Shown here: positions 30,924-32,985 of the stretch, one piece after another
Numbering within the stretch: the stretch's first letter is position 1
Layout: each line of letters begins with the position of its first letter
DNA from: Planctomycetota bacterium
GTDB lineage: Bacteria; Planctomycetota; UBA8108; UBA1146; JAJFFE01
Direction of reading: 5' to 3'
Length of the DNA: 32,985 nucleotides
Assembly (NCBI GenBank): GCA_021776775.1
Contig: JAJFFE010000250.1
Span: forward strand, 1-32,985
Position numbers and translations under genes: made by a program
The notes under the pieces: model-generated
What the model was told of the DNA's origin: nothing
What the model saw: the letters and a program-made list of their open reading frames with translations, nothing else
Databases searched by the model: none

Positions 30924-32456
30924 ATGCGTAACAAACCCCGACCGACGATCCGCTCGAGCCGAAGACGCCCGACCTCCAACCGGCTCAGGGCGACTGCCTG
31001 GCTGTGCGCGACGGTCTGCGTGGGCGCACTACTGCTCGCCACACCGTCCACGGCGGGGGTTCAAGATGCGCCGCCCAGCGCGACGCCGCCGTCCGCAGGC
31101 GTGATCGGGCTCGACGGCGCGGCTCACCTTCTGGGGCGCGCCGGACTCGGAGCGACTCCGGAACAGCTGCACGAGTACGCCCCGATGACTCGGGTCGAAG
31201 CTATCGACCGTTTGCTCACAATGCCTCGTGCCACCGGCACCCGCCTTTCACCCCCGGACTGGATCGACGCCCGGCCGGCCGATGACTTCCCCGAGTCCGA
31301 CCGCATGGGCATTTCGAAGGACGACCTGCGCAAGAAGGTCCGCGACCTTCAGCGCCAGCGGGGCCGCGCGCTCAAGGCGTGGTGGTACGAAGAGCTCCTG
31401 TCCACGGACGCTCCTCTGCGAGAACGCATGACTCTGTTTTGGCACAACCACTTCACGTCGAGTCTGCAGAAGGTCAAAGACCCGCGGCTCATGTATCAGC
31501 AAAACGCCCTACTTCGCGAACACGCACTCGGTAGCTTTCAAGCACTGGTCGGTGCTGTCGCCCGGGACGCTGCAATGCTGCAATACCTCGATGGCCAGCG
31601 CAGCCGGAAGAACAAACCCAACGAAAACTTCGCGCGAGAACTCCTGGAACTGTTCACGCTCGGCGAAGGTCACTACACAGAATCAGACATCAAAGAGGCA
31701 GCGCGCGCATTCACGGGTTGGCGTGTTCAGCGAAGAACCGGCGAGACGCACAACGTTCGCCGCCAGCATGACCGTGGGAAGAAGACGTTCATGGGTGAGA
31801 CGGGCACTCTCGACGGTGACGACATCGTTCGGATCGTGCTCGAGAATCCGCAAACCGCGCGCTTCATCACGGAGAAGCTGTGGCACTACCTAGTCTCCCC
31901 CGAACCCGACGCCAGCGAAGTCGATCGATTGGCGAAGGTGTTTCGCGACTCGAAGTACGACACGAAGACCTTGGTGCGAGCCATGTTGCTCAGCCCCACG
32001 TTCTGGGCCGGGTCCACCCGCGGCAGCCTGGCCAAGTCCCCGGTCGACTTGTTGGTCGGAACGGTCCGCGCGTTCGACCTTCCCATCTGGGACATCGGCA
32101 ACCTAGTACAAGCGAGCCGCCGTCTTGGACAGGACTTGCTCGATCCTCCGAACGTCAAGGGCTGGCCGGGCGGAGCCAACTGGATCTCGTCGACCACCCT
32201 TCTCCTACGCGAACAGTTCCTGACCGCCGTCACCACCGGCGGCTCACAACTCGGCAATGATCGAGGCCGGAAGGTTCGCACGAACCGGACGTTCACGAAT
32301 CGCTGGCTGGCCAGACTTGCCGGAACTCCAAAAACACAGCGGACCACGGCTCGCTCGCTGCTTCTCCGTGTCGACCACCTCACGCCCATCGAGGTGGACG
32401 ACGCCGCAGAGTACGTCTGGCAACTCCTGCGCGACCCCGCGTACCAGGTGAAGTGA
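30924..32456 (+). CDS. DUF1800 family protein, exported
   Basis: A 510-residue DUF1800 protein. The N-terminus is arginine-rich followed by a hydrophobic segment (LCATVCVGALLLATPSTA), a likely signal peptide. Family landmarks are HLLGRAGLGATPEQL near the start, MTLFWHNHFTSSL, NENFARELLELFTLGEGHYTESDI, AARAFTGW, NPQTARFITEKLW and the C-terminal DPPNVKGWPGGANWI. The function is unknown; DUF1800 and DUF1501 genes usually occur as a pair, and in planctomycetes are often linked to extracellular matrix or binding roles, which is not established. GGAAGGA lies seven bases before the ATG at 30924; the frame opens earlier at 30747. The next gene follows after 12 bases. Confidence 0.9.
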   Translation: MRNKPRPTIRSSRRRPTSNRLRATAWLCATVCVGALLLATPSTAGVQDAPPSATPPSAGVIGLDGAAHLLGRAGLGATPEQLHEYAPMTRVEAIDRLLTMPRATGTRLSPPDWIDARPADDFPESDRMGISKDDLRKKVRDLQRQRGRALKAWWYEELLSTDAPLRERMTLFWHNHFTSSLQKVKDPRLMYQQNALLREHALGSFQALVGAVARDAAMLQYLDGQRSRKNKPNENFARELLELFTLGEGHYTESDIKEAARAFTGWRVQRRTGETHNVRRQHDRGKKTFMGETGTLDGDDIVRIVLENPQTARFITEKLWHYLVSPEPDASEVDRLAKVFRDSKYDTKTLVRAMLLSPTFWAGSTRGSLAKSPVDLLVGTVRAFDLPIWDIGNLVQASRRLGQDLLDPPNVKGWPGGANWISSTTLLLREQFLTAVTTGGSQLGNDRGRKVRTNRTFTNRWLARLAGTPKTQRTTARSLLLRVDHLTPIEVDDAAEYVWQLLRDPAYQVK

Positions 32457-32468
32457 CAAGGACCCCTC

Positions 32469-32985
32469 ATGGATCGTCGACAATTCCTGCGCGCCGCCGG
32501 ACTCAGCACCCTGCCGATCGTCGCGCCGAGCCTGCTCGGCAACGGTCTCCAGGTTTGGGCCGATCCGCATCGCGATGGCAATACTTCCAACCCGAGCCAT
32601 CGCTGGGATCGCGTGCTTGTGCTCGTCGAGCTTTCGGGAGGCAACGACGGTCTCAACACCGTCGTCCCGACCGGGAATGACGACTACGACCGGCTGCGCC
32701 CGAAGCTCGCAATCAAGAAGTCCGACGCTATCGAATTGCAGGACGGCTTGGGACTCCACCCGGCGCTGGCTCCGCTTCGCAGTACGTGGAACAGTGGCGA
32801 CCTCGCCATTGCGCAGGGAGTCGGCTACTCCCAACCCAACCGCTCCCACTTCCGATCGATCGAGATCTGGGAAACTGGGTCGAACTCCGACGAGTTCCGC
32901 CAACAAGGTTGGTTGTCACACCTGTTGTCGCGGGCCGCACTTCCCAAAGAGCACGCCGCCGATGGGGTCGTCATCGGAAACTCCG
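32469..32985 (+). CDS. DUF1501 family protein (partial, cut by the right edge)
   Basis: The visible 172 codons begin MDRRQFLRAAGLSTLPIVAP, a twin-arginine signal (RRQFLRA), so the protein is exported folded through Tat. The DUF1501 motifs VLVLVELSGGNDGLNTVVP, LGLHPALAPL, IAQGVGYSQPNRSHFRS and WETG follow; these proteins have a sulfatase/alkaline-phosphatase-like fold. AAGGAC lies before the ATG. It forms a two-gene operon with the DUF1800 gene. No stop is visible and the C-terminal part is outside the window. Confidence 0.9.
   Translation, partial: MDRRQFLRAAGLSTLPIVAPSLLGNGLQVWADPHRDGNTSNPSHRWDRVLVLVELSGGNDGLNTVVPTGNDDYDRLRPKLAIKKSDAIELQDGLGLHPALAPLRSTWNSGDLAIAQGVGYSQPNRSHFRSIEIWETGSNSDEFRQQGWLSHLLSRAALPKEHAADGVVIGNS

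Overview
The window reads as a GC-rich bacterial chromosome segment with a planctomycete flavour. Pointers are the DUF1800/DUF1501 pair at the right edge, a very large membrane-anchored protein built of carboxypeptidase-regulatory-like (beta-sandwich) repeats, and the mix of a full purine-ring catabolic set with chemotaxis genes. The taxon is an inference; no rRNA or other marker that would settle it lies in the window.

Left third (1-14672): a nucleobase catabolism supercluster. On the minus strand, from 5034 towards the left edge, runs a reductive pyrimidine operon: beta-ureidopropionase, an NCS1 nucleobase transporter, an AGXT2-like aminotransferase, and the flavin/Fe-S subunit of dihydropyrimidine dehydrogenase (cut by the edge). 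Divergently, on the plus strand from 5120, runs a urate operon: allantoinase, allantoicase, OHCU decarboxylase, 5-hydroxyisourate hydrolase and uricase, mostly joined by ATGA overlaps. Further right on the minus strand are a CitE/malate-synthase-like lyase homologue and a three-subunit molybdenum hydroxylase (xanthine dehydrogenase type). Together they would carry xanthine to urate, allantoin, ureidoglycolate and glyoxylate, while the pyrimidine arm yields beta-alanine; an AGXT2-type transaminase could use the glyoxylate as amino acceptor.

Middle (14933-18289): a PP2C-type phosphatase, a bidirectional terminator, tRNA-Val(CAC) and tRNA-Leu(CAG), then the trans-translation pair smpB and ssrA, whose upstream regions share a promoter-like motif. 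A cluster of imperfect direct repeats and an AAA-type ATPase follow ssrA.

Right half (18807-32985): the 1357-residue repeat protein, a TPR lipoprotein/secreted protein, a DUF420-type membrane protein, an Hpt protein, a tiny bL37-like ribosomal protein gene that is easy to miss (38 codons), a TIGR01777-type epimerase, and a chemotaxis island: CheX, CheY, a second CheX-like protein with an odd C-terminal domain, a further CheY, a PilZ protein, a decayed CheB receiver and an intact CheR. Three sigma-28 (FliA/SigD)-like promoters with the same 12-base spacer precede the three chemotaxis transcription units. No CheA, CheW or receptor is in the window. The window ends in DUF1800 and DUF1501 (cut) genes, a pair typical of planctomycetes.
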